The notes beneath the pieces were generated by a model. The model worked only from the letters and a program-made list of their open reading frames with translations, ran no database searches and had not been told where the DNA came from. Shown piece after piece: positions 12,301 through 24,485 of a stretch of DNA of 64,000 nucleotides. Source of the DNA: Micromussa lordhowensis. Lineage: Eukaryota > Cnidaria > Anthozoa > Scleractinia > Lobophylliidae. The position numbers and the translations under genes were made by a program. Each line of letters opens with the position of its first letter. Positions within the stretch are counted from its first letter, which is position 1. The stretch is from positions 34,417,006-34,481,005 of the forward strand of contig OZ026603.1 in assembly GCA_964020085.1 (NCBI GenBank), written 5' to 3'.

Positions 12301-13726
12301 CCAACCTAGCACAACATTTTGCTGCAAACCGCGCTTGTTACAGTGCCCGTGAAGCCGAGCTATGTCAAATTTGCCAAGGAAACCCCCAGCGCGCGTTTTC
12401 TGAAATTCTGCAAAGTTGGGACCAGGGGAAACTACTGCAAAAAGAAGGCCAGAAAAAACACCCTGGCGCCAATGCCATCATGTCCTAGCTAAAATTTCCT
12501 TGAAGTGCCAACCTAGCAGAACATTTTGCTGCAAACCGCGCCTCTTAAAGTGCCCGTGAAGCCGAGCTATGTCAAATTTTCCAAGGGGACCCCCAGCGCG
12601 CGTTTTCTGAAATTCTGCAAAGTTGGGACCAGGGGAAACTACTGCAAAAAGAAGGCCAGAAAAAACACCCTGGCGCCAATGCCATCATGTTCTAACTACA
12701 ATTTCCTTCAAGTGCCAACCTAGCAGAACATTTTGCTGCAAACCGCGCCTCTTAAAGTGCCCGTGAAGCCGAGCTATGTCAAATTTGCCAAGGGGACCCC
12801 CAATGCGCGTTTTCTGAAATTCTGCAAAGTTGGGACCAGGGGAAACTACTGCAAAAAGAAGGCCAGAAAAAACACCCTGGCGCCAATGCCATCATGTGCT
12901 AACTAGAATTCTTCCTAGAAGTTCCAGCCTAGCAGAACATTTTGCTTCAAACCGCGCTTCTTAAACTGCCCGTGAAGCCGAGCTATGTCAAATTTGCCAA
13001 CGGGACCCCCAGCGCGCGTTTTCTTAAATTCTGCAAAGTTGGGACCAGGGGAAACTACTGCAAAAAGAAGGCCAGAAACAACACCCTGGCGCCAATGCCA
13101 TGATGTCCTAACTAAGATTTCCTTGAAGTGCCAACCTAGCACAACATTTTGCTGCAAACCTCGCTTCTTAAAGTGCCCGTGAAGCCGAGCTATGTCAAAT
13201 TTGCCAAGGGGACCCCCAGCGCGCGTTTTCTGAAATTCTGCAAAGTTGGGACCAGGATAAACTACTGCAAAAAGAAGGCCAGAAAAAACACCCTGGCGCC
13301 AATGCCATCATGTCCTAACTAGGATTTCCTTGAAGTGTGAACCTAGCAGAACATTTTGCTGCAAACCGCGCCTCTTAAAGTGCCCGTGAAGCCGAGCTAT
13401 GTCAAATTTGCCAAGGGGACCCCCAGCGCGCGTTTTCTGAAATTCTGCAAAGTTGGGACCAGGGGAAACTACTGCAAAAAGAAGGCCAGAAAAAACACCC
13501 TGGCGCCAATGCCATCATGTCCTAACTAGGATTTCCTTGAAGTGCCAACCTAGCAGAACATTTTGCTGGAAACCGCGCCTCTTAAAGTGCCCGTGAAGCC
13601 GAGCTATGTCAAATTTGCCAAGGGGACCCCCAGCGCGCGTTTTCTGAAATTCTGCAAAGTTGGGACCAGGGGAAACTACTGCAAAAAGAAGGCCAGAAAA
13701 AACACCCTGGCGCCAATGCCATCATG
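9381..13726. repeat. Poorly ordered satellite segment with diverged monomers
   Basis: No HOR period could be followed through this stretch. It holds the most diverged monomers of the window. One at about 10880-10990 reads GAAGCCAAACTATGTC and GTTAGGACCAAAGG. One at about 11465-11495 reads AAAGTGAAAACCTAGCAGATT. The pair at about 12900-13180 has CTAGAATTCTTCCTAGAAG, CTTCAAACCGCGCTTC, CCAACGGGACC, GAAACAACACC and CATGATGTCC. Small indels also cluster here (-1 near 11060, +2 near 12908). It is still clearly the same satellite in the same orientation. This suggests an older, less homogenised part of the array. Confidence 0.8.
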
Positions 13727-14553
13727 TTTTAACTAATATTTCCTTAAAGTGCCAACCTAGCAGAACATTCTGCTGCAAACCGCGCCTCTTAAAGTGCCCG
13801 TGAAGCCGAGCTATGTCAAATTTGCCAAGGGGACACCCAGCGCGCGTTTTCTAAAATTCTGCAAAGTTGGGACCAGGGGAAACTACTGCAAAAAGAAGGC
13901 CAAAAAAACACCCTGACGCCAATGCCATAATGTTCTAACTAGAATTTCCTTTAAGTCCCAACCTAGCAGAACATTTTGCTGCAAACCGCGCCTCTTAAAG
14001 GGCCCGTGAAGCCGAGCTATGTCAAATTTGCCAAGGGGACCCCCAGCGCGCGTTTTCTGAAATTCTGCAAAGTTGGGACCAGGGGAAACTACTGCAAAAA
14101 GAAGGCCAGAAAAAACACCCTGGCGCCAATGCCATCATGTTTTAACTAATATTTCCTTAAAGTGCCAACCTAGCAGAACATTCTGCTGCAAACCGCGCCT
14201 CTTAAAGTGCCCGTGAAGCCGAGCTATGTCAAATTTGCCAAGGGGACACCCAGCGCGCGTTTTCTGAAATTCTGCAAAGTTGGGACCAGGGGAAACTACT
14301 GCAAAAAGAAGGCCAGAAAAAACACCCTGACGCCAATGCCATAATGTCCTAACTAGAATTTCCTTTAAGTCCCAACCTAGCAGAACATTTTGCTGCAAAC
14401 CGCGCCTCTTAAAGGGCCCGTGAAGCCGAGCTATGTCAAATTTGCCAAGGGGACCCCCAGCGCGCGTTTTCTGAAATTCTGCAAAGTTGGGACCAGGGGA
14501 AACTACTGCAAAAAGAAGGCCAGAAAAAACACCCTGGCGCCAATGCCATCATG
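13727..14553. repeat. Tandem duplication of a satellite dimer (about 414 bp)
   Basis: Two neighbouring blocks share rare variants: TTTTAACTAATATTTCC (13727 and 14140), CAGAACATTCTGCTGC, GGGGACACCCAGCG, CACCCTGACGCC, CATAATG and TTAAAGGGCCCGTG. The offset is 413 bp rather than 414 because the first copy lost one base at GGCCAAAAAAACACC near 13898. The TTAAAGGGCCCG and GGGGACACCC monomers recur as a pair at about 14860-15045, 16520-16695, 18175-18350 and 33070-33245, so the dimer is a unit reused in several later HORs. Confidence 0.8.
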
Positions 14554-17454
14554 TCGTAACTAGGATTTCCTTAAAGTGCCAACCTAGCAGAACATTTTGC
14601 TGCAAACCGCGCCTCTTAAAGTGCCCGTGAAGCCGAGCTATGTCAAATTTGCCAAGGAGACCCCCAGCGCGCGTTTTCTGAAATTCTGCAAAGTTGGGAC
14701 CAGGGAAAACTACTGCAAAAAGAAGGCCAGAAAAAACACCCTGGCGCCAATGCCATCATGTTCTAACTAGGATTTCCTTGAAGTGCCAACCTAGCAGAAC
14801 ATTTTGCTGCAAACCACGCCTCTTAAAGTGCTTGTGAAGCCGAGCTATGTCAAATTTGCCAAGGGGACACCCAGCGCGCGTTTTCTGAAATTCTGCAAAG
14901 TTGGGACCAGGGGAAACTACTGCAAAAAGAAGGCCAGAAAAAACACCCTGGCGCCAATGCCATAATGTCCTAACTAGAATTTCCTTTAAGTGCCAACCTA
15001 GCAGAACATTTTGCTGCAAACCGCGCCTCTTAAAGGGCCCGTGAAGCCGAGCTATGTCAAATTTGCCAAGGGGACCCCCAGCGCGCGTTTTCTGAAATTC
15101 TGCAAAGTTGGGACCAGGGGAAACTACTGCAAAAAGAAGGCCAGAAAAAACACCCTGGCGCCAATGCCATCATGTCCTAACTAGGATTTCCTTAAAGTGC
15201 CAACCTAGCAGAACATTTTGCTGCAAACCGCGCCTCTTAAAGTGCCCTTGAAGCCGAGCTATGTCAAATTTGCCAAGGAGACCCCCAGGGCGCGTTTTCT
15301 GAAATTCTGCAAAGTTGGGACCAGGGAAAACTACTGCAAAAAGAAGGCCAGAAAAAACACCCTGGCGCCAATGCCATCATGTCCTAACTACGATTTCCTT
15401 GAAGTGCCAACCTTGCAGAACATTTTGCTGCAAACCGCGCCTCTTAAAGTGCCCGTGAAGTCGAGCTATGTCAAATTTGCCAAGGGGATCCCCAGCGCGC
15501 GTTTTCTGAAATTCTGCAAAGTTGGGACCAGGGGAAACTACTGCAAAAAGAAGGCCAGAAAAAACACCCTAACGCCAATGCCATCATGTCTTAACTACAA
15601 TTTCCTTGAAGTGCCAACCTAGCAGAACATTTTGCTGCAAACCGCGCCTCTTAAAGTGCACGTGAAGCCGAGCTATGTCAAATTTGCCAAGGGGACCCCC
15701 AGCGCGCGTTTTCTGAAATTCTGCAAAGTTGGGACCAAAGGAAACTACTGCAAAAAGAAGGCCAGAAAAAACACCCTGGCGCCAATGCCATCATGTCCTA
15801 ACTAAGATTTCCTTGAAGTGCCAACCTAGCAGAACATTTTGCTGCAAACCGCGCCTCTTAAAGTGCCCGTGAAGCCGAGCTATGTCAAATTTGCCAAGGG
15901 GACCCCCAGCGCGCGTTTTCTGAAATTCTGCAAAGTTGGGACCAGGGGAAACTACTGCAAAAAGAAGGCCAGAAAAAACACCCTGGCGCCAATGCCATCA
16001 TGTCCTAACCAGAATTTCCTTTAAGTGCCAACCTAGCAGAACATTTTGCTGCAAACCGCGTTTCTTAAAGTGCCCGTGAAGCCGAGCTATGTCAAATTTG
16101 CCAAGGGGACCCCCAGCGCGCGTTTTCTGAAATTCTGCAAAGTTGGGACCAGGGGAAACTACTGCAAAAAGAAGGCCAGAAAAAACACCCTGGTGCCAAT
16201 GCCATCATGTCTTAACTTCAATTTCCTTAAAGTGCCAACCTAGCAGAACATTTTGCTGTAAACCGCGCCTCTTAAAGTGCCCGTGAAGCCGAGCTATGTC
16301 AAATTTGCCAAGGGGACCCCCAGCGCGCGTTTTCTGAAATTCTGCAAAGTTGGGACTAAAGGAAACTACTGCAAAAAGAAGGCCAGAAAAAACACCCTGG
16401 CGCCAATGCCATCATGTCCTAACTAAGATTTCCTTGAAGTGCCAACCTAGCAGAACATTTTGCTGCAAACCGCGCCTCTTAAAGTGCCCGTGAAGCCGAG
16501 CTATGTCAAATTTGCCAAGGGGACACCCAGCGCGCGTTTTCTGAAATTCTGCAAAGTTGGGACCAGGGGAAACTACTGCAAAAAGAAGGCCAGAAAAAAC
16601 ACCCTGGCGCCAATGCCATAATGTCCTAACTAGAATTTCCTTTAAGTGCCAACCTAGCAGAACATTTTGCTGCAAACCGCGCCTCTTAAAGGGCCCGTGA
16701 AGCCGAGCTATGTCAAATTTGCCAAGGGGACCCCCAGCGCGCGTTTTCTGAAATTCTGCAAAGTTGGGACCAGGGGAAACTACTGCAAAAAGAAGGCCAG
16801 AAAAAACACCCTGGCGCCAATGCCATCATGGCCTAACTAAGATTTGCTTGAAGTGCCAACCTAGCAGAACATTTTGCTGCAAACTGCGCCTCTTAAAGTG
16901 CCCGTGAAGCCGAGCTATGTCAAATTTGCCAAGGAGACCCCCAGCGCGCGTTTTCTGAAATTCTGCAAAGTTGGGACCAGGGAAAACTACTGCAAAAAGA
17001 AGGCCAGAAAAAACACCCTGGCGCCAATGCCATCATGTCCTAACTAGGATTTCCTTGAAGTGCCAACCTAGCAGAACATTTTGCTGCAAACCGCGCCTCT
17101 TAAAGTGCCCGTGAAGCCGAGCTATGTCAAATTTGCCAAGGGGACCCCCAGCGCGCGTTTTCTGAAATTCTGCAAAGTTGGGACCAGGGGAAACTACTGC
17201 AAAAAGAAGGCCAGAAAAAACACCCTGGCGCCAATGCCATCATGTCTTAACTAGAATTTCCTTGAAGGGCCAACCTAGCACAACATTTTGCTGCAAACCG
17301 CGCCTCTTAAAGTGCACGTGAAGCCGAGCTATGTCAAATTTGCCAAGGGGACCCCCAGCGCGCGTTTTCTGAAATTCTGCAAAGTTGGGACCAGGGGAAA
17401 CTACTGCAAAAAGAAGGCCAGAAAAAACACCCTGGCGCCAATGCCATCATGTTC
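14554..17454. repeat. Mixed satellite segment without clear HOR
   Basis: Fourteen 207-bp monomers in constant phase with no single period. Near 15410 the usual CAACCTAGCAG reads CAACCTTGCAG, which removes the plus-frame stop and leaves a 134-codon open frame over two monomers (15218-15622). The first CGCGCG box is altered to CCCAGGGCGCG near 15288. The variant GGGACTAAAGGAAAC at about 16354 reappears in the 29-33 kb HOR. Confidence 0.7.
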
Positions 17455-20400
17455 TAACTAGAATTTCCTTCAAGTGCCAACCTAGCAGAACATTTTGCTG
17501 CAAACCGCGCCTCTTAAAGTGCCCGTGAAGCCGAGCTATGTCAAATTTGCCAAGGGGACCCCCAGCGCGCGTTTTCTGAAATTCTGCAAAGTTGGGACCA
17601 GGGAAAACTACTGCAAAAAGAAGGCCAGAAAAAACACCCTGGCGCCAATGCCATCATGTCGTATTTAGGATTTCCTTGAAGTGCCAACCTAGCAGAACAT
17701 TTTGCTGCAAACCGCGCCTCTTAAAGTGCCCGTGAAGCCGAGCTATGTCAAATTTGCCAAGGGGACCCCCAGCGCGCGTTTTCTGAAATTCTGCAAAGTT
17801 GGGACCAGGGGAAACTACTGCAAAAAGAAGGCCAGAAAAAACACCCTGGCGCCAATGCCATCATGTCTTAACTAACATTTCCTTAAAGTGCCAACCTAGC
17901 AGAACATTTTGCTGCAAACCGCGCCTCTTAAAGTGCACGTGAAGCCGAGTTATGTCAAATTTGCCAAGGGGACCCCCAGCGCGCGTTTTCTGAAATTCTG
18001 CAAAGTTGGAACCAGGGGAAACTACTGCAAAAAGAAGGCCAGAAAAAACACCCTGGCGCCAATGCCATAATGTCCTAACTAAAATTTCCTTGAAGTGCCA
18101 ACCTAGCAGAACATTTTGCTGCAAACCGCGCCTCTTAAAGTGCCCGTGAAGCCGAGCTATGTCAAATTTGCCAAGGGGACACCCAGCGCGCGTTTTCTGA
18201 AATTCTGCAAAGTTGGGACCAGGGGAAACTACTGCAAAAAGAAGGCCAGAAAAAACACCCTGGCGCCAATGCCATAATGTCCTAACTAGAATTTCGTTCA
18301 AGTGCCAACCTAGCAGAACATTTTGCTGCAAACCGCGCCTCTTAAAGGGCCCGTGAAGCCGAGCTATGTCAAATTTGCCAAGGGGACCCCCAGCGCGCGT
18401 TTTCTGAAATTCTGCAAAGTTGGGACCAGGGGAAACTACTGCAAAAAGAAGGCCAGAAAAAACACCCTGGCGCCAATGCCATCATGGCCTAACTAAGATT
18501 TGCTTGAAGTGCCAACCTAGCAGAACATTTTGCTGCAAACTGCGCCTCTTAAAGTGCCCGTGAAGCCGAGCTATGTCAAATTTGCCAAGGGGACCCCCAG
18601 CCCGCGTTTTCTGAAATTCTGCAAAGTTGGGACCAAAGGAAACTACTGCAAAAAGAAGGCCAGAAAAAACACCCTGGCGCCAATGCCATCATGTCCTAAC
18701 TAGGATTTCCCTGAAGTGCCAACCTAGCAGAACATTTTGCTGCAAACCGCGCCTCTTAAAGTGCCCGTGAAGCCGAGCTATGTGAAATTTGCCAAGGGGA
18801 CCCCCAGCGCGCGTTTTCTGAAATTCTGCAAAGTTGGGACCAGGGGAAACTACTGCAAAAAGAAGGCCAGAGTAAACACCCTGGCGCCAATGCCATCATG
18901 TCGTAACTAGAATTTCCTTGAAGTGCCAACCTAGCAGAACATTTTGCTGCAAACCGCGCCTCTTAAAGTGCCCGTGAAGCCGAGCTATGTCAAATTTGCC
19001 AAGGGGACCCCCAGCGCGCGTTTTCTGAAATTCTGCAAAGTTGGGACCAGGGGAAACTACTGCAAAAAGAAGGCCAGAAAAAACACCCTGGCGCCAATGC
19101 CATCATGTCCTAACTAGAATTTCCTTCAAGTGCCAACCTAGCAGAACATTTTGCTGCAAACCGCGCCTCTTAAAGTGCCCGTGAAGCCGAGCTATGTCAA
19201 ATTTGCCAAGGGGACCCCCAGCGCGCGTTTTCTGAAATTCTGCAAAGTTGGGACCAGGGAAAACTACTGCAAAAAGAAGGCCAGAAAAAACACCCTGGCG
19301 CCAATGCCATCATGTCGTATTTAGGATTTCCTTGAAGTGCCAACCTAGCAGAACATTTTGCTGCAAACCGCGCCTCTTAAAGTGCCCGTGAAGCCGAGCT
19401 ATGTCAAATTTGCCAAGGGGACCCCCAGCGCGCGTTTTCTGAAATTCTGCAAAGTTGGGACCAGGGGAAACTACTGCAAAAAGAAGGCCAGAAAAAACAC
19501 CCTGGCGCCAATGCCATCATGTCTTAACTAACATTTCCTTAAAGTGCCAACCTAGCAGAACATTTTGCTGCAAACCGCGCCTCTTAAAGTGCACGTGAAG
19601 CCGAGTTATGTCAAATTTGCCAAGGGGACCCCCAGCGCGCGTTTTCTGAAATTCTGCAAAGTTGGAACCAGGGGAAACTACTGCAAAAAGAAGGCCAGAA
19701 AAAACACCCTGGCGCCAATGCCATAATGTCCTAACTAAAATTTCCTTGAAGTGCCAACCTAGCAGAACATTTTGCTGCAAACCGCGCCTCTTAAAGTGCC
19801 CGTGAAGCCGAGCTATGTCAAATTTGCCAAGGGGACCCCCAGCGCGCGTTTTCTGAAATTCTGCAAAGTTGGGACCAGGGGAAACTACTGCAAAAAGAAG
19901 GCCAGAAAAAACACCCTGGCACCAATGCCATCATGTCCTAACTAGAATTTCGTTCAAGTGCCAACCTAGCAGAACATTTTGCTGCAAACCGCGCCTCTTA
20001 AAGTGCCCGTGAAGCCGAGCTATGTCAAATTTGCCAAGGGGACCCCCAGCGCGCGTTTTCTGAAATTCTGCAAAGTTGGGACCAGGGGAAACTACTGCAA
20101 AAAGAAGGCCAGAAAAAACACCCTGGCGCCAATGCCATCATGTCTTAACTTCAATTTCCTTAAAGTGCCAACCTAGCAGAACATTTTGCTGCAAACCGCG
20201 CCTCTTAAAGTGCCCGTGAAGCCGAGCTATGTCAAATTTGCCAAGGGGACCCCCAGCCCGCGTTTTCTGAAATTCTGCAAAGTTGGGACCAAAGGAAACT
20301 ACTGCAAAAAGAAGGCCAGAAAAAACACCCTGGCGCCAATGCCATCATGTCCTAACTAGGATTTCCCTGAAGTGCCAACCTAGCAGAACATTTTGCTGCA

Positions 20401-20766
20401 AACCGCGCCTCTTAAAGTGCCCGTGAAGCCGAGCTATGTGAAATTTGCCAAGGGGACCCCCAGCGCGCGTTTTCTGAAATTCTGCAAAGTTGGGACCAGG
20501 GGAAACTACTGCAAAAAGAAGGCCAGAGTAAACACCCTGGCGCCAATGCCATCATGTCGTAACTAGAATTTCCTTGAAGTGCCAACCTAGCAGAACATTT
20601 TGCTGCAAACCGCGCCTCTTAAAGTGCCCGTGAAGCCGAGCTATGTCAAATTTGCCAAGGGGACCCCCAGCGCGCGTTTTCTGAAATTCTGCAAAGTTGG
20701 GACCAGAGGAAACTACTGCAAAAAGAAGGCCAGAAAAAACACCCTGGCGCCAATGCCATCATGTCC
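17455..20766. repeat. Higher-order repeat, 8-mer (1656 bp), two copies with replaced monomers
   Basis: Variant strings are repeated 1656 bp (8 x 207) apart: CATGTCGTATTTAGG (about 17660 and 19316), CTTAACTAACATTTCC with GAAGCCGAGTTATG and GTTGGAACCAGG (about 17866 and 19522), CCCCCAGCCCGCG (about 18596 and 20252), GCTATGTGAAATTTGCC (about 18778 and 20434) and GCCAGAGTAAACACC (about 18868 and 20524). Between these matches, two monomers of the first copy (about 18160-18530, with GGACACCC, TTAAAGGGCCC and GGCCTAACTAAGATTTGC) are replaced in the second by plainer ones with CTTAACTTCAATTTCC. That looks like gene conversion or a double exchange inside the block. Confidence 0.75.
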
Positions 20767-23700
20767 TAACTAGAATTTCCTTCAAGTGCCAACCTAGCAG
20801 AACATTTTGCTGCAAACCGCGCCTCTTAAAGTGCCCGTGAAGCCGAGCTATGTCAAATTTGCCAAGGGGACCCCCAGCGCGCGTTTTCTGAAATTCTGCA
20901 AAGTTGGGACCAGGGGAAACTACTGCAAAAAGAAGGCCAGAAAAAACACCCTGGCGCCAATGCCATCATGTCTTAACTTCAATTTCCTTAAAGTGCCAAC
21001 CTAGCAGAACATTTTGCTGCAAACCGCGCCTCTTAAAGTGCCCGTGAAGCCGAGCTATGTCAAATTTGCCAAGGGGACCCCCAGCGCGCGTTTTCTGAAA
21101 TTCTGCAAAGTTGGGACCAAAGGAAACTACTGCAAAAAGAAGGCCAGAAAAAACACCCTGGCGCCAATGCCATCATGTCCTAACTAGGATTTCCTTGAAG
21201 TGCCAACCTAGCAGAACATTTTGCTGCAAGCCGCGCCTCTTAAAGTGCCCGTGAAGCCGAGCTATGTCAAATTTGCCAAGGGGACCCCCAGCGCGCGTTT
21301 TCTGAAATTCTGCAAAGTTGGGACCAGGGGAAACTACTGCAAAAAGAAGGCCAGAGAAAACACCCTGGCGCCAATGCCATCATGTCCTAACTAGGATTTC
21401 CTTGAAGTGCCAACCTAGCAGAACATTTTGCTGCAAACCGCGCCTCTTAAAGTGCCCGTGAAGCCGAGCTATGTCAAATTTGCCAAGGGGACCCCCAGCG
21501 CGCGTTTTCTGAAATTCTGCAAAGTTGGGACCAGAGAAAACTACTGCAAAAAGAAGGCCAGAAAAAACACCCTGGCGCCAATGCCATCATGTTTTAACTA
21601 GGATTCCCTTAAAGTGCCAACCTAGCAGAACATTTTGCTGCAAACCGCGCCTCTTAAAGTGCCCGTGAAGCCGAGCTATGTCAAATTTGCCAAGGGGACA
21701 CCCAGCGCGCGTATTCTGAAATTCTGCAAAGTTGGGACCAGGGGAAACTACTGCAAAAAGAAGGCCAGAAAAAACACCCTGGCGCCAATGCCATAATGAC
21801 CTAACTAGAATTTCCTTAAAGTGCCAACCTAGCAGAACATTTTGCTGCAAACCGCGCCTCTTAAAGTGCCCGTGAAGCCGAGCTATGTCAAATTTGCCAA
21901 GGGGACCCCCAGCGCGCGTTTTCTGAAATTCTGCAAAGTTGGGACCAGGGGAAACTACTGCAAAAAGAAGGCCAGAAAAAACACCCTGGCGCCAATGCCA
22001 TCATGTCTTTACTAAAATTTCCTTGAAGTGCCAACCTAGCAGAACATTTTGCTGCAAACCGCGCCTCTTAAAGTGCACGTGAAGCCGAGTTATGTTAAAT
22101 TTGCCAAGGGGACCCCCAGCGCGCGTTTTCTGAAATTCTGCAAAGTTGGGACCAGGAAAAACTACTGCAAAAAGAAGGCCAGAAAAAACACCCTGGCGCC
22201 AATGCCATCATGTCCTAACTAGGATTTCCTTAAAGTGCCAACCTAGCAGAACATTTTGCTGCAAACCGCGCCTCTTAAAGTGCCCGTGAAGCCGAGCTAT
22301 GTCAAATTTGCCAAGGGGACCCCCAGCGCGCGTTTTCTGAAATTCTGCAAAGTTGGGACCAGGGGAAACTACTGCAAAAAGAAGGCCAGAAAAAACACCC
22401 TGGCGCCAATGCCATCATGTCCTAACTAAAATTTCCTTCAAGTGCCAACCTAGCAGAACATTTTGCTGCAAACCGCGCCTCTTAAAGTGCCTGTGAAGCC
22501 GAGCTATGTCAAATTTGCCAAGGGGACCCCCAGCGCGCGTTTTCTGAAATTCTGCAAAGTTGGGACCAGGGGAAACTACTGCAAAAAGAAGGCCAGAAAA
22601 AACACCCTGGCGCCAATGCCATCATGTGTTAACTTCAATTTCCTTAAAGTGCCAACCTAGCAAAATATTTTGCGGCAAACCGCGCCTCTTAAAGTGCCCG
22701 TGAAGCCGAGCTATGTCAAATTTGCCAAGGGGACCCCCAGCGCGCGTTTTCTGAAATTCTGCAAAGTTGGGACCAGGGGAAACTACTGCAAAAAGAAGGC
22801 CAGAGTAAACACCCTGGCGCCAATGCCATCATGTCGTAACTAGGATTTCTTTAAAGTGCCAACCTAGCAGAACATTTTGCTGCAAACCGCGCCTCTTAAA
22901 ATGCCCGTGAAGCCGAGCTATGTCAAATTTGCCAAGGGGACCCCCAGCGCGCGTTTTCTGAAATTCTGCAAAGTTGGGACCAGAGGAAACTACTGCAAAA
23001 AGAAGGCCAGAAAAAACACCCTGGCGCCAATGCCATCATGTTTTAACTAGGATTCCCTTAAAGTGCCTACCTAGCAGAACATTTTGCTGCAAACCGCGCC
23101 TCTTAAAGTGCCCGTGAAGCCGAGCTATGTCAAATTTGCCAAGGGGACACCCAGCGCGCGTTTTCTGAAATTCTGCAAAGTTGGGACCAGGGGAAACTAC
23201 TGCAAAAAGAAGGCCAGAAAAAACACCCTGGCGCCAATGCCATAATGACCTAACTAGAATTTCCTTGAAGTGCCAACCTAGCAGAACATTTTGCTGCAAA
23301 CCGCGCCTCTTAAAGTGCCCGTGAAGCCGAGCTATGTCAAATTTGCCAAGGGGACCCCCAGCGCGCGTTTTCTGAAATTCTGCAAAGTTGGGACCAGAGG
23401 AAACTACTGCAAAAAGAAGGCCAAAAAAAAACACCCTGGCGCCAGTGCCATCATGTCCTAACTAAAATTTCCTTCAAGTGCCAACCTAGCAGAACATTTT
23501 GCTGCAAACCGCGCCTCTTAAAGTGCCCGTGAAGCCGAGCTATGTCAAATTTGCCAAGGGGACCCCCAGCGCGCGTTTTCTGAAATTCTGCAAAGTTGGG
23601 ACCAGGGGAAACTACTGCAAAAAGAAGGCCAGAAAAAACACCCTGGCGCCAATGCCATCATGTCTTAACTTCAATTTCCTTAAAGTGCCAACCTAGCAGA

Positions 23701-24485
23701 ACATTTTGCTGCAAACCGCGCCTCTTAAAGTGCCCGTGAAGCCGAGCTATGTCAAATTTGCCAAGGGGACCCCCAGCGCGCGTTTTCTGAAATTCTGCAA
23801 AGTTGGGACCAAAGGAAACTACTGCAAAAAGAAGGCCAGAAAAAACACCCTGGCGCCAATGCCATCATGTCCTAACTAGGATTTCCTTGAAGTGCCAACC
23901 TAGCAAAACATTTTGCTGCAAACCGCGCCTCTTAAAGTGCCCGTGAAGCCGAGCTATGTGAAATTTGCCAAGGGGACCCCCAGCGCGCGTTTTCTGAAAT
24001 TCTGCAAAGTTGGGACCAGGGGAAACTACTGCAAAAAGAAGGCCAGAGAAAACACCCTGGCGCCAATGCCATCATGTCCTAACTAAAATTTCCTTCAAGT
24101 GCCAACCTAGCAGAACATTTTGCTGCAAACCGCGCCTCTTAAAGTGCCCGTGAAGCCGAGCTATGTCAAATTTGCCAAGGGGACCCCCAGCGCGCGTTTT
24201 CTGAAATTCTGCAAAGTTGGGACCAGAGGAAACTACTGCAAAAAGAAGGCCAGAAAAAACACCCTGGCGCCAATGCCATCATGTTTTAACTAGGATTCCC
24301 TTAAAGTGCCAACCTAGCAGAACATTTTGCTGCAAACCGCGCCTCTTAAAGTGCCCGTGAAGCCGAGCTATGTCAAATTTGCCAAGGGGACACCCAGCGC
24401 GCGTTTTCTTAAATTCTGCAAAGTTGGGACCAGGGGAAACTACTGCAAAAAGAAGGCCAGAAAAAACACCCTGGCGCCAATGCCA
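20767..24485. repeat. Mixed satellite segment with partial 7-mer and 5-mer steps
   Basis: A three-monomer haplotype marked by GTTTTAACTAGGATTCCC, GGGGACACCCAGCG and CATAATGACC recurs at about 21587 and 23036 (1449 bp, 7 monomers); its GTTTTAACTAGGATTCCC monomer appears again near 24283 without the CATAATGACC partner. Intervening monomers do not match well, so no full HOR is claimed. A one-base insertion lengthens an A run to nine at about 23422-23432 (GGCCAAAAAAAAACACC) and shifts the monomer phase by +1. Confidence 0.65.

Noticed and set aside
17861..18331. Minus-strand frames of 61, 62, 69, 79, 87, 130, 132 and 156 codons
   Set aside because: They are the reverse reading of the same satellite. 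Their lengths change with single substitutions such as CATCATG to CATAATG or with the GA deletion, as expected from noise in a repeat, not from a conserved protein.
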